A DNA stretch of 44,596 nucleotides from CAZWDO01 sp964632485 [NCBI: uncultured bacterium]. Its GTDB lineage: Bacteria; JAGOEH01. The notes beneath the pieces are model-generated. The model saw only the letters and a list, made by a program, of their open reading frames with translations, did not search any database and was not told where the DNA came from. Below, piece after piece: positions 33,703-42,131 of this stretch (its first letter is position 1; each line of letters opens with the position of its first letter). Made by a program: the position numbers and the translations under genes. The stretch spans positions 1-44,596 of the forward strand of contig CAZWDO010000018.1 of the NCBI GenBank assembly GCA_964632485.1. Reading direction: 5' to 3'.

Positions 33703-34866
33703 ATGAGCTTATTTAAAAAAACAACGACATCCGAACAAACAAAACTTACCAAAGCAGACGAAATTGAAAACGCCATCGCAAATCTAATTGAAAATAAGAC
33801 AGAAATCAATACCCAGTTTGATGGTAGCAAGTACTTCGGAGAAGTGATTAAAATCGAAAAAGATCAAACTATGATCCTCTCATTTGAAGACAATGTTCCA
33901 ATAGACATACTGGCGCATTCAAAATTGGTCCGCTTCGAATACAAACTGGGGCATGAGTGTTACTATGGAATGCTTAAATACAAAAAATATATCAAAGAAG
34001 GAACTCAAACTCAGTTTGCCTTCGCCATTCCAACCGAAATCATACGAGACCCAAGATTCCGGTATTATCGTGTTATCCCATTAGTAAACAAACCATTACA
34101 TATCAAATTTATCATGATGAGCCGCAGCAAACCGATGGGAGAAATGGTTCAGTTTCGCATCCGCGACATTTCAATCGAAGGGACTACATTCACTTTTCCC
34201 AATATCAACGTTCCATTTTATCCAGGGTATCCCTTAAAAAGCATTTCAATCGATGGACTGGACCAGGATTTTATTTGTGATGCTAAAGTTCGTTCCGTTG
34301 ATCGCAATACGTGTACGATAATGTTCAATAATCTGGCAGAGAAACAAGTGGATAGTTTAAACCAATATATTATCAGTGTAATGTACCACCAGAAAAAGAT
34401 GAAAGAAGAGCGGAAGGCCGATGAGTTGTTGGCCATTTCATCCGAAGGGGAGACGAACGATACTGCCACTGGCATTGAAACTGCCCCCCCCAGGAAGGAA
34501 CCAGAAATCAAGCATCCGATTCGGATTTTAATCATCGACAACAATCCTGACGAATCAGTCACGCAGATTGAAAAAAAATTTAGAGTTCGATTTGTCAATT
34601 TTGAAAAATTCCCATTGATTTTCCATACCATGATGCCTAATCTGGTTCTATTCAATCCCTGTTATATGAAAAGTTACGATACGCTGAAAAACCTGTTTCA
34701 GTTGAACCAGGAAAAGAATATCCCTGTTTGGCTAATATACTCGCAAATCAGTGATAGTTTTATTAATCAGATCCGTGATGAATTTAAAATTATCGAAATG
34801 GTCCAGTTACCCTTGAACCTCGCTGAATTTGAAAAAAAAGTATTATCGTTAGTAACAACCATGTAA
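33703..34866 (+). CDS. YcgR/PilZ-like protein with degenerate receiver domain
   Basis: The 387-residue cytoplasmic protein has three parts. Residues about 20-110 resemble the N-terminal beta domain of YcgR flagellar brakes. Residues about 115-225 look like a PilZ domain: DISIEG matches the DxSxxG motif (Asp155, Ser157, Gly160), but the expected RxxxR is RFRYYR (118-123) with Phe where the first binding Arg should be. Residues about 270-385 have the fold pattern of a response-regulator receiver, yet the phospho-acceptor Asp is Asn318 and the conserved Lys before Pro is Leu369. It may therefore work without phosphorylation and with altered or absent cyclic-di-GMP binding. It sits beside rho and near the flagellar cluster. 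No close ribosome binding site is visible before its ATG. Confidence 0.65.
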   Translation: MSLFKKTTTSEQTKLTKADEIENAIANLIENKTEINTQFDGSKYFGEVIKIEKDQTMILSFEDNVPIDILAHSKLVRFEYKLGHECYYGMLKYKKYIKEGTQTQFAFAIPTEIIRDPRFRYYRVIPLVNKPLHIKFIMMSRSKPMGEMVQFRIRDISIEGTTFTFPNINVPFYPGYPLKSISIDGLDQDFICDAKVRSVDRNTCTIMFNNLAEKQVDSLNQYIISVMYHQKKMKEERKADELLAISSEGETNDTATGIETAPPRKEPEIKHPIRILIIDNNPDESVTQIEKKFRVRFVNFEKFPLIFHTMMPNLVLFNPCYMKSYDTLKNLFQLNQEKNIPVWLIYSQISDSFINQIRDEFKIIEMVQLPLNLAEFEKKVLSLVTTM

Positions 34867-34920
34867 TGAAGAGCTATGTTTTAAACTTCAGGATAAATGA
34901 CGCTCGTCAAAGAGACATAC

Positions 34921-35013
34921 AGATCGACTCGTCATTCTCGATCTGAAGTGTGAAAAGGCTGAATTCACACTTCCAGCCCCACAAGACGTATTAAGTACAA
35001 TTTTGAAAATTGT
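34921..35013 (+). promoter_or_regulatory. Hairpin-rich leader upstream of rho
   Basis: Three inverted repeats lie in the 219-base gap before rho: AGATCGA/TCGATCT (34921-34944), a perfect 10-base stem GAAGTGTGAA/TTCACACTTC (34945-34973), and ACAATTTT/AAAATTGT (34997-35013). None is followed by a T run that would make it an intrinsic terminator in the plus direction. In other bacteria the rho leader carries attenuation sites where Rho limits its own expression, so an autoregulatory role is plausible but untested here. The first two may equally be the 3' end of the PilZ-like transcript. Confidence 0.4.
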
Positions 35014-35085
35014 TGTAAATAAGTTACTTAAAAAATTGGCTATGAACATATCTCCATGATATGTTAAATGAAGAAAGGAGAAAAA

Positions 35086-36339
35086 ATGGATATAGTTAGT
35101 TTGCAAAGTATGACTATATCAGAACTTTTAGGAATAGCTGAAAAGCTGAATATTCCCGATTTTTCAGGATTGAAAAAGCAGGAATTAATTTTTAAAATTC
35201 TACAAACCCAAACAGAGAAAAACGGATTAATATTTACGGAAGGTGTCGTTGAAATCACAACTGAAGGGTATGGATTTCTACGTTCACCTGAAACAAACTA
35301 TTTAGCGGGACCGGATGATGTTTATATAAGTCCCTCTCAAATCAAGCGATTCAGTTTACGCACCGGAGATACAGTTTCTGGCCAAGTCCGGTCGCCAAAA
35401 GAAGGAGAACGGTATTTCGCGTTATTGAAAGTGGAAACCATCAATTGCCAGGACCCGGTGGAAGCTAAATCTCGTCCTCTTTTTGACAATCTGACTCCTT
35501 TATATCCGGAAACCCAGATTATGCTTGAGAATCAACTCAACAAGCAGGGAATTTCGATGCGGATTCTGGATTTATTATGTCCTGTCGGAATGGGGCAACG
35601 TGGGCTGATAACTGCTCCTCCCCGCGCCGGTAAAACGATTTTATTGCAGAGTATCGCCAATAGTATCGCGGCGAATTATACGAAAATAAAATTAATCGTT
35701 CTTCTAATTGATGAACGGCCGGAAGAAGTAACCGATATGAAGCGTAACGTTAAGGCTGAAGTGATTAGTTCTACCTTCGACGAACCGCCGGAACGGCATG
35801 TGCAGGTGGCAGATATGGTATTAGAAAAAGCTAAACGCTTAGTCGAGCATAAATTCGATGTGGTTGTGCTATTAGATAGTATTACCCGTTTAGCCCGGGC
35901 GCACAACACCGTAGTACCGCATTCGGGTAAAATACTTTCGGGAGGTGTCGATTCCAATGCTCTTCATCGTCCCAAACGATTTTTCGGCGCAGCTCGAAAT
36001 GTTGAAGAAGGGGGCAGTCTGACTATCATCGCAACGGCGCTTATTGAAACGGGAAGCCGAATGGATGAAGTCATTTTTGAAGAGTTCAAAGGAACCGGCA
36101 ACATGGAATTGGTACTGGATCGCCGACTGAGCGACAAACGCATATTCCCGGCAATCGATATTAATCGATCCGGCACACGTAAAGAAGAACTCTTGATCTC
36201 AGACGATGATTTGAATCGCATTTGGATATTGAGAAAACTTTTAAATGAAATGACTCCGGTCGAAGCCATGGAATTTCTGCTCACAAGAATGAATAATACA
36301 AAATCTAATAAGAAGTTTTTATTATCAATGAGCGATTAG
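35086..36339 (+). CDS. rho: Transcription termination factor Rho
   Basis: Rho is a ring-shaped hexameric RNA-dependent ATPase that releases RNA polymerase at Rho-dependent sites. The 417-residue protein has the N-terminal helix bundle (about 1-45), the cold-shock-like RNA-binding domain ([25 protein letters not shown]), the Walker A loop PPRAGKT, the Walker B strand [16 protein letters not shown] and the Q-loop/R-loop regions ([44 protein letters not shown]). ATG 35086 is the start because AAAGGAG lies directly before it; the frame's first ATG at 35068 sits inside the ribosome binding region. The gene is monocistronic, ending at the strong hairpin at 36361. Confidence 0.97.
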   Translation: MDIVSLQSMTISELLGIAEKLNIPDFSGLKKQELIFKILQTQTEKNGLIFTEGVVEITTEGYGFLRSPETNYLAGPDDVYISPSQIKRFSLRTGDTVSGQVRSPKEGERYFALLKVETINCQDPVEAKSRPLFDNLTPLYPETQIMLENQLNKQGISMRILDLLCPVGMGQRGLITAPPRAGKTILLQSIANSIAANYTKIKLIVLLIDERPEEVTDMKRNVKAEVISSTFDEPPERHVQVADMVLEKAKRLVEHKFDVVVLLDSITRLARAHNTVVPHSGKILSGGVDSNALHRPKRFFGAARNVEEGGSLTIIATALIETGSRMDEVIFEEFKGTGNMELVLDRRLSDKRIFPAIDINRSGTRKEELLISDDDLNRIWILRKLLNEMTPVEAMEFLLTRMNNTKSNKKFLLSMSD

Positions 36340-36360
36340 TAGCAACAATAAATTCTGTAT

Positions 36361-36405
36361 CTGAACGAAAAAGATTGACTTAAAAATCAATCTTTTTCGT
36401 TTCAG
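36361..36405. terminator. Bidirectional terminator between rho and the flagellar cluster
   Basis: AACGAAAAAGATTGA at 36364-36378 pairs with TCAATCTTTTTCGTT at 36387-36401 around an 8-base loop, and the flanks pair further with one bulge. T-rich stretches inside each arm serve both directions. It lies between the rho stop and the flgM-like stop, which are convergent. Confidence 0.75.
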
Positions 36406-36728
36406 TCTTCCAATAGAGGCAATAACCGGTTCGCCACCAGATCATGAATGCTTGAGGAGGGCTGGTAGAAACCATCCTGAATTTTGTTTCTTACTTCCTG
36501 CAACTTATCCTGTCGAACATCATTAATATCTTTAAGGTAAGCCATTGCCAATTTCATCGTTTGAATTTGATCAGAAAGCACTTTTCCTTTTTCTGAAATA
36601 TCGATTTGAACCGATTCAGGATTATTCTTGCCTGCAATTTCCGTTTTATTTCGGCTCACCGTCTCGGATTTGTTTTTTTGGTTCTTGTACTCTTTGAGAA
36701 AGAAAGAATTAACTGTTTCTATTTGCAT
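36402..36728 (-). CDS. flgM: FlgM-like anti-sigma-28 factor
   Basis: The 108-residue protein is short, charged and mostly helical. It has the FlgM layout: a lysine-rich unstructured start, VQIDISEKGKVLSDQIQT (the 'VxISxxa' part), then a C-terminal half with ARLE-like helices ending in EVRNKIQDGFYQPSSSIHDLVANRLLPLL, close to the FlgM consensus KIKxxIxxGxYxVdxxxiAxxLl. FlgM holds sigma-28 inactive until the hook is complete and is then exported. It follows flaG in the same operon and ends at the bidirectional terminator. The match is by pattern; a FlgM-fold protein of other function cannot be excluded. Confidence 0.65.
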   Translation of the reverse strand: MQIETVNSFFLKEYKNQKNKSETVSRNKTEIAGKNNPESVQIDISEKGKVLSDQIQTMKLAMAYLKDINDVRQDKLQEVRNKIQDGFYQPSSSIHDLVANRLLPLLED

Positions 36729-36751
36729 GGCAAGCCATCCTTTCGACCCAA

Positions 36752-37141
36752 TCAGGCTTTTTCATCGGTGATAAGCCCGGTTAATTCAGCCAACGATTTT
36801 TCAATTTTCAAAAGATAGTCAGGGGGTATCTGACGAATTACCTTATCCCGCTCCATATCAACCACTTGTATCACAGTTTGATTATTATAGTCACGCATGA
36901 TTTTGAATTGTACTTTACTGTTGATTTGATTGATATAGGCATTAATGTTCTCCACCATTTGGTTCATTTTGTCAGAGGAAGGTTTCCAGTCACTATTTTT
37001 TTTCAATTGACTTTCATTAAAATTATCCAGCGCCTTTTGCGTTTCAATTTTTTGATCAGCGGCAACAGACGCTTTCATTTCATGGACCGGTGTCAGTGGC
37101 TCGGGAAAGGTAAAAGATGAGTTAATACTTTTCGTATCCAT
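36752..37141 (-). CDS. flaG: Flagellar protein FlaG
   Basis: The 129-residue protein has a non-conserved first half and a C-terminal FlaG domain (VENINAYINQINSKVQFKIMRDYNNQTVIQVVDMERDKVIRQIPPDYLLKI), with the classic 'RQIPP' motif. FlaG influences filament length in several bacteria. It lies 21 bases downstream of fliS and 23 bases upstream of the flgM-like gene. The start is ATG 37141 behind AAGGTGG. Confidence 0.9.
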   Translation of the reverse strand: MDTKSINSSFTFPEPLTPVHEMKASVAADQKIETQKALDNFNESQLKKNSDWKPSSDKMNQMVENINAYINQINSKVQFKIMRDYNNQTVIQVVDMERDKVIRQIPPDYLLKIEKSLAELTGLITDEKA

Positions 37142-37162
37142 AACATGCCACCTTACTAAAAA

Positions 37163-37600
37163 TTACGCTGAATAGACCCGATTTGATTCGCCATTGACGA
37201 CTTCAGTTTCCTGGGGAAGGTGTTTTTTCCCCTCCTGGGTCAGAGCTTGATCCCAGGCGTCCTTGATTCCAACCAACAAATCAACCACTTCGTCAATCGG
37301 TTGCATCAAATTGAGTCCGACATTCACTTGGTTTAAACGATAGTTCATATAATCATACAAACGGAATAAAGGAATCGATATATCCTCAATTTCCATATTT
37401 AAAGAATTTTGCAATTCACGAATAATACGTTTCGCTTTGAGCACGTATTGAAAAGATTCGTAGAATTTCTTTTTTTGCTGTTCCAATCTGGCTAGTTTGA
37501 GAAATTTAATCGCATGCTCGTAGGCCATGATCAGTAATTTTTCTTTACTCACCACGTTCAGTTTCATATTATTATAAGCTTGAATTCCTGTGTCAACCAT
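37163..37600 (-). CDS. fliS: Flagellin export chaperone FliS
   Basis: The 145-residue protein has the four-helix FliS fold: NVVSKEKLLIMAYEHAIKFLKLAR, then FQYVLKAKRIIRELQNSLNME, DISIPLFRLYDYMNYRLNQVNV and DEVVDLLVGIKDAWDQAL. FliS binds the C-terminal tail of flagellin and keeps it unfolded until export. It lies 122 bases after fliC, separated by the hairpin at 37663-37689, and runs into flaG. The start is ATG 37600. Confidence 0.92.
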   Translation of the reverse strand: MVDTGIQAYNNMKLNVVSKEKLLIMAYEHAIKFLKLARLEQQKKKFYESFQYVLKAKRIIRELQNSLNMEIEDISIPLFRLYDYMNYRLNQVNVGLNLMQPIDEVVDLLVGIKDAWDQALTQEGKKHLPQETEVVNGESNRVYSA

Positions 37601-37662
37601 TTTCTACCAATCCTTTCTCTATTCAATCCGGTTGATCTCCGGCGCATTGACTTCAACCAGCG

Positions 37663-37689
37663 AGGGATGGTACCCTCAGGTCCATCCCT
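37663..37689 (-). other. Hairpin after the flagellin gene
   Basis: AGGGATGG at 37663-37670 and CCATCCCT at 37682-37689 pair perfectly around an 11-base loop. It lies between the fliC stop and fliS. In the minus direction no T run follows, so it is more likely an RNA stabiliser or partial terminator that lets fliC be made in excess over fliS. Confidence 0.4.
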
Positions 37690-37722
37690 TTTAACCGGTC
37701 ATCGTCATTTCCCAGGTTTGTC

Positions 37723-38964
37723 TTATTTAAAGAGCGACAGTATATTCTGGGGAAGGAACATTGATTGCGCCATCATGGAGAGGCCGGACTGCTGCAAAAT
37801 TTGCAGAGTAGAAGATTGCAGTTGTTCTTTTGCGACATCGGCATCTTCGATACGGCTGGCCGCAGCGCGCACGTTCGTTTCAGCGGTAGCCAGAAAATCT
37901 TCTTTAAAGGAAAGACGCTGGCCCTTGGCGCCGACATTGGCCGTCATGTGGTTCACTTTTGTAATGGCCTGATCAATGATACTCATCGTTTCGATAGCAT
38001 TACCGTGATGCGACAAGTCCATCTTGGTAGCCTGGGCTCCGCGCACTTCAAAGGTTGTGGTCGCATTCGGCGTCAAGGCATACACTGGATTATCAGCATC
38101 GGTTGTATCCGGCGAATTGAAATCAATCTTTAAACCCTCGATCAAAGTGGTATTATTCGTCAATCCATTGGGATTGTTGGATTTTTGCTCATTGAGATAC
38201 AAATCGTTTAAATTAATTGTCTTTCGCCAGGTTGTTCCTCCTGCTACATTATAACCATTACTATCGAAATCGATTACAACATGCGAATTGGCTTTGTCAG
38301 TGCCAACATCCTGAAGCGTGCGGATACGATAGTATCCATTGGCGGCAATGGCCTTCGTATTTGAATTGAGGTCAATGCCGGCTACCGTCGTGTTGTTATC
38401 AATACTCAGATTGGTAACATCCCCAGCGCGAGAAGTTTCCCAACCCAACTGGCCGATTCCGATATCAGAGGCATAGAAACTATCCATGATATTGAAATTA
38501 GTGCGATCGGTATAATCAGGCCCGGTTTGGAAAAACTTGCTTTGGAAGGTTCCATCCAATAATTTTTGGGAACCCCAACGCGTAGTCTCCACTACCTGAT
38601 CAATTTCATCCGCTAACTCTTCAACGATTGATTGAATCTCAATCCGCTCATCCGAAGATAATGAATCATCGGCTGCCCGGGCGACATTCTTACGAACTTC
38701 TTCAATAAGTTTTGAAATATTGTTGGCGCCGCCTTCAGCCACGCCCAGCACATTGCGCGCATTTCCTACATTCTCGGAAGCAGAAGCCAAACCATCGGCC
38801 CGCACATTCAATTTTCGAGACAAAATAAAGCCGGCAGGATCATCGGCAGCCGCATTAATTCGCTTACCGGTGGACAATCGTTCCTGCGTAGCCGTCATCG
38901 ATTTCGTTGTGAAAAACAACGAATTATAAGCTTTAAGCGCGGAAACATTCGTGTTTATACGCAT
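37723..38964 (-). CDS. fliC: Flagellin
   Basis: The 413-residue flagellin has the conserved N-terminal D0/D1 region (INTNVSALKAYNSLFFTTKSM, RLSTGKRINAAADDPAGF) and C-terminal region (SFKEDFLATAETNVRAAASRIEDADVAKEQ, LQQSGLSMMAQSM), with a variable middle of about 150 residues (about 155-300). It forms the filament after export through the flagellar type III system. The ATG at 38964 follows AGGAGGA; the longer frame from 38985 runs into that ribosome binding site. It lies behind a sigma-28-type promoter at 39065-39091 and a leader of about 90 bases. fliW is upstream and fliS downstream. Confidence 0.96.
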   Translation of the reverse strand: MRINTNVSALKAYNSLFFTTKSMTATQERLSTGKRINAAADDPAGFILSRKLNVRADGLASASENVGNARNVLGVAEGGANNISKLIEEVRKNVARAADDSLSSDERIEIQSIVEELADEIDQVVETTRWGSQKLLDGTFQSKFFQTGPDYTDRTNFNIMDSFYASDIGIGQLGWETSRAGDVTNLSIDNNTTVAGIDLNSNTKAIAANGYYRIRTLQDVGTDKANSHVVIDFDSNGYNVAGGTTWRKTINLNDLYLNEQKSNNPNGLTNNTTLIEGLKIDFNSPDTTDADNPVYALTPNATTTFEVRGAQATKMDLSHHGNAIETMSIIDQAITKVNHMTANVGAKGQRLSFKEDFLATAETNVRAAASRIEDADVAKEQLQSSTLQILQQSGLSMMAQSMFLPQNILSLFK

Positions 38965-39064
38965 TTTAACTCCTCCTGAATTCATGAGTTAACTAACCTG
39001 TTAACCTTACGGTAGACTTTAGACCTTACACCAGACGTTAATTCTTTTCGACCTTCTATTATTT

Positions 39065-39091
39065 ATATCGACAGATCAAGGAGTTACTTTA
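39065..39091 (-). promoter_or_regulatory. Sigma-28 (FliA) type promoter of the flagellin gene
   Basis: Read on the minus strand, TAAAGTAA (39091-39084) is followed after exactly 11 bases by GTCGATAT (39072-39065). This matches the FliA consensus TAAAGTTT-N11-GCCGATAA at 12 of 16 positions with the right spacing. It lies upstream of fliC and just after fliW, and should make flagellin expression depend on sigma-28, which the flgM-like product would hold in check. Confidence 0.8.
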
Positions 39092-39106
39092 GGATTTATT
39101 TGGGAT

Positions 39107-39529
39107 TTAGACTAATTTTTTTTTTAAATCGTTGATTTCATAAAACAGATAAAACTTTACCGGATAATGGTCCTGGAGAATTTTTTGCCCCCCCCAGCGA
39201 TTATAGCGATTGATAAAAAGCGGCATGCGCAAGTTCAACGAAATCAATTCAATTTCATCGGGTATGCTTACCAAAACAAAGAGTTCCAAGTCATCCGGAG
39301 AAATCAGATCGATTTTATCCTTTTCTTCAGCGGTTAACGCAATATCATATTCATAAAGAACGATATGAGGATTGAGCAATAGAAAAAACAATCCCTGTTG
39401 CTCCAGGCTGATTAGATAATAATAGGGGGAATCCCCGACGGATTGGAAAAGATAAAAATAGCGGAATTGGGGATATCCAATCACACCATCAGGGAAGTAG
39501 TACACACGCTGAAAATCATTAAAGAGCAT
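39107..39529 (-). CDS. fliW: Flagellar assembly factor FliW
   Basis: The 140-residue protein has the FliW pattern: YFPDGVIGYPQFRYFYLFQSVGD, FFLLLNPHIVLYEYDIAL and VLVSIPDEIELISLNLRMPLFIN. In other bacteria FliW binds flagellin and the translation repressor CsrA, coupling flagellin levels to its translation. No csrA frame follows in the 140 bases before fliC, where that gene often sits. It starts 13 bases after the flgL stop, behind AGGTTT. Confidence 0.9.
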   Translation of the reverse strand: MLFNDFQRVYYFPDGVIGYPQFRYFYLFQSVGDSPYYYLISLEQQGLFFLLLNPHIVLYEYDIALTAEEKDKIDLISPDDLELFVLVSIPDEIELISLNLRMPLFINRYNRWGGQKILQDHYPVKFYLFYEINDLKKKLV

Positions 39530-39541
39530 AGTAAACCTGCA

Positions 39542-40684
39542 TTATCGCAGAAAATTAACCAGAGTGGATTCAAAAATAGCCCGACTGGCATAACTGGCTG
39601 CCTGGTAAACATTTTGCAATTGTTGAAGATCCAATGCAGCTTTCGCGACATCAATATCTTCAATTGAAGAGCGAAGGGATTCAACACTGGTTTTATTATT
39701 AACCAGCCGATCCGCCGTCATATTCAGCCGCAAAATTTTCGACCCGGCCAGCGCATTATTATCCATGATTTGGCGAATGCCGCTCTGAGTTTCTTTAACC
39801 ATTAGATTCACACCTTCCTGGTCGTTTGCGCTGAGTCGGTTCCTCAAATCGATCAGACTTTGAAAAAGATCCACCTGATCGTTAAACACTTCCCGACCCG
39901 TTAAATTCATCGCGACAGTAATTCCTTCATCAATCTCCTGGTAATATCGGTCATCAATCCCCTTGCTGTTTTCATCGACGCCGACAATCTGCTCCACATC
40001 AAAATTAACCTTATACGTACTGAAGGAAACAGAATAGCGTGTACCGGCAGTTGCGGACCCATCGGAAAGAAACTGGATTTGTCCTTTTTCGTAATTGACA
40101 ATATAGTCCTTACCGATTTGCAATTCCGATCCGTCGACGCGATGAATTGAAAATTCTCCAGTTTTACGCAAATCATCATGTGATAATTGAACCGGTTGCT
40201 GCAAATCCGCCGGGACAATCGATTCATCGCTTATATTGGTATAGGCGCGATAAGGCAATTCGGTAGTCCAGGTTCCCCCGAACAAATATTTATCCTGGTA
40301 CTTTTTTCGAGAAAGGTCCAGCATTTCCTGTAATAATTGATCGACCTGAAAGGATAATGATTCCCGTTCTTCATGATCAAGCGCTGAATCGGCGCCTTTT
40401 AAGCTAATTTCGTAGCTTTTCTTCACCACGGTCAATGTATCGTTAAGGGTCGCCTGAGTAAACTCCAGCAAAGCTTTCCCCTCATCAATATTTTTTTGAA
40501 ACTGTTCAATATAACCGACACGGCCTTTTAAATCCAGCAACCGTGAAGTTTGCACCGGATTGTCGGAGGGTCGGTTAATTATTTTCCCTGAGGCGACTCG
40601 TTCCTGTAAAATCGCTAATTTTTCCATATTTCCATTTAAATTCGTTAAATAAATATTATTGAGATAATTATTGGTAATACGCAT
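39542..40684 (-). CDS. flgL: Flagellar hook-associated protein FlgL (HAP3)
   Basis: The 380-residue protein has flagellin-like ends: an N-terminal RITNNYLNNIYLTNLNGNMEKLAILQERVASGK followed by INRPSDNPVQ, and a C-terminal IEDIDVAKAALDLQQLQNVYQAASYASRAI. These are the junction-forming HAP3 features, between the FlgK junction and the filament. The middle is a small beta region with VNYEKGQIQFLSDGSATAG. The ATG follows GGAAGGAATAAG. It is 18 bases after flgK. Confidence 0.94.
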   Translation of the reverse strand: MRITNNYLNNIYLTNLNGNMEKLAILQERVASGKIINRPSDNPVQTSRLLDLKGRVGYIEQFQKNIDEGKALLEFTQATLNDTLTVVKKSYEISLKGADSALDHEERESLSFQVDQLLQEMLDLSRKKYQDKYLFGGTWTTELPYRAYTNISDESIVPADLQQPVQLSHDDLRKTGEFSIHRVDGSELQIGKDYIVNYEKGQIQFLSDGSATAGTRYSVSFSTYKVNFDVEQIVGVDENSKGIDDRYYQEIDEGITVAMNLTGREVFNDQVDLFQSLIDLRNRLSANDQEGVNLMVKETQSGIRQIMDNNALAGSKILRLNMTADRLVNNKTSVESLRSSIEDIDVAKAALDLQQLQNVYQAASYASRAIFESTLVNFLR

Positions 40685-40701
40685 GGCTTATTCCTTCCGC
40701 T

Positions 40702-42102
40702 TTAACCACCCATACGGTTGATGATAGTATCCAGGAGTTTATCAACAGTAGTCACAACTCGCGCCGCTGCCTGATAGGCGCTTTGAAGTCGGATTAAATT
40801 CGTGAGTTCGGCATCCAGTTGAACACCACTTGCGCTTTCCTTAAAGTTTTTGACCTGCTCGGTCAATATATCCTGATTTTTTTTATTTTTTGTTGCTTGA
40901 TCGGCCTTCAATCCGACATTATTGATAATTGTCTCATAATAACGGCTAAATGTCATTGTCCCGTTTTCCATCACTTTTTGATCTTTTAACTGACTGATGG
41001 CAAGCGCGATCTGATTATCTCCCGGAGCGCCAGTCGCTGAGGCGGCGACAAGTTCCGGGGTTTTTTCCAATTGCATATTTACCTGAATATCTCTGGCGCC
41101 ACTAATTACAGTATTAAAAAAAGGAATATCCGAATAGAGTTGATTTTCACTACCATATCCTTTGCGGTGGAGCGTATTGACTTCCTGGACAAAAGCAATG
41201 GCCATGGCATCCAGTTTTTTCATCTGCTCGACAATATAATCGTCCCGAATATCCATCAATCCTTTCAATTCACCACCCTCTATCCGGGCGGTTTTATTCA
41301 TAAAATCAGGAAATACGACTCCTAATCGGTCATAGTCAAAAGTGCTCAATTTTTTATTCAATTCAATTTTATAAATCTGGTCGCTTTCAACTACCGACAT
41401 CCCTCCCAGAGTGACCTTGACCATTCCCCCCTTCATTTCGGTCGCTTTAACGTCGCCGATCTGCGCCATTTCAGCAACGAGCTTATCCCGCTGGTCACGC
41501 AAATCATTGGCATGCAAATTCTGACTGTATTCGACATTAGCGACTCCAATATTCAATTTGCGCACTTCTTCCGCCAACTCATTGAAACGCTCTACGCGAT
41601 CAACCACCTGCTCTTCAATTCGATAGCGTAAATTGTTCAATTGACTGTCCAAACGATGAAAATTGTCCGTCATGTTTTTTGTTTTTTCTATCACACTGAT
41701 TTTCAATGATTTCAATTCAGGGTGATTGGCCAAATCGCTCCATACATTGAAAAACTCATTCATATTTTTGCTCATGCCGAAATCACTCGGTTCATTCATA
41801 ATTGCTTCCAGCTCCTGAAGCAGAGTATCCTTGCGATCCCATTCGCCGCTCTGCCCCAATTCATAGATATAGTGGTCATAGAGCAGTTTGTCGGTTTGGC
41901 GCTTAATTTCTTTAATATCCACCCCGCTACCCACTTGACCGAAAATTTTATTTTCAGGTAGGGTACTCTTCAGAACCACTTGTTGCCGCGAATAGCCTTC
42001 CGTATCGGAATTGGCAATATTATGACTGGTAGTACTGATTCCAGCCTGATGAGCGTTCAAAGCTCGTTTACTGGTCTCCAAATTTCCAAACAAACCGCTC
42101 AT
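40702..42102 (-). CDS. flgK: Flagellar hook-associated protein FlgK (HAP1)
   Basis: The 466-residue protein starts with the axial-family motif LFGNLETSKRALNAHQAGISTTSHNIANSDTEGYSRQ and ends with the C-terminal RLQSAYQAAARVVTTVDKLLDTIIN. It is shorter than the enterobacterial FlgK (about 547) because the variable middle is reduced. FlgK forms the first hook-filament junction. Its ATG follows GAGGT. It lies 30 bases after flgN, which encodes its probable chaperone. Confidence 0.95.
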   Translation of the reverse strand: MSGLFGNLETSKRALNAHQAGISTTSHNIANSDTEGYSRQQVVLKSTLPENKIFGQVGSGVDIKEIKRQTDKLLYDHYIYELGQSGEWDRKDTLLQELEAIMNEPSDFGMSKNMNEFFNVWSDLANHPELKSLKISVIEKTKNMTDNFHRLDSQLNNLRYRIEEQVVDRVERFNELAEEVRKLNIGVANVEYSQNLHANDLRDQRDKLVAEMAQIGDVKATEMKGGMVKVTLGGMSVVESDQIYKIELNKKLSTFDYDRLGVVFPDFMNKTARIEGGELKGLMDIRDDYIVEQMKKLDAMAIAFVQEVNTLHRKGYGSENQLYSDIPFFNTVISGARDIQVNMQLEKTPELVAASATGAPGDNQIALAISQLKDQKVMENGTMTFSRYYETIINNVGLKADQATKNKKNQDILTEQVKNFKESASGVQLDAELTNLIRLQSAYQAAARVVTTVDKLLDTIINRMGG

Positions 42103-42131
42103 GATTTACCTCGACATCCAGCAAAAAAGTT

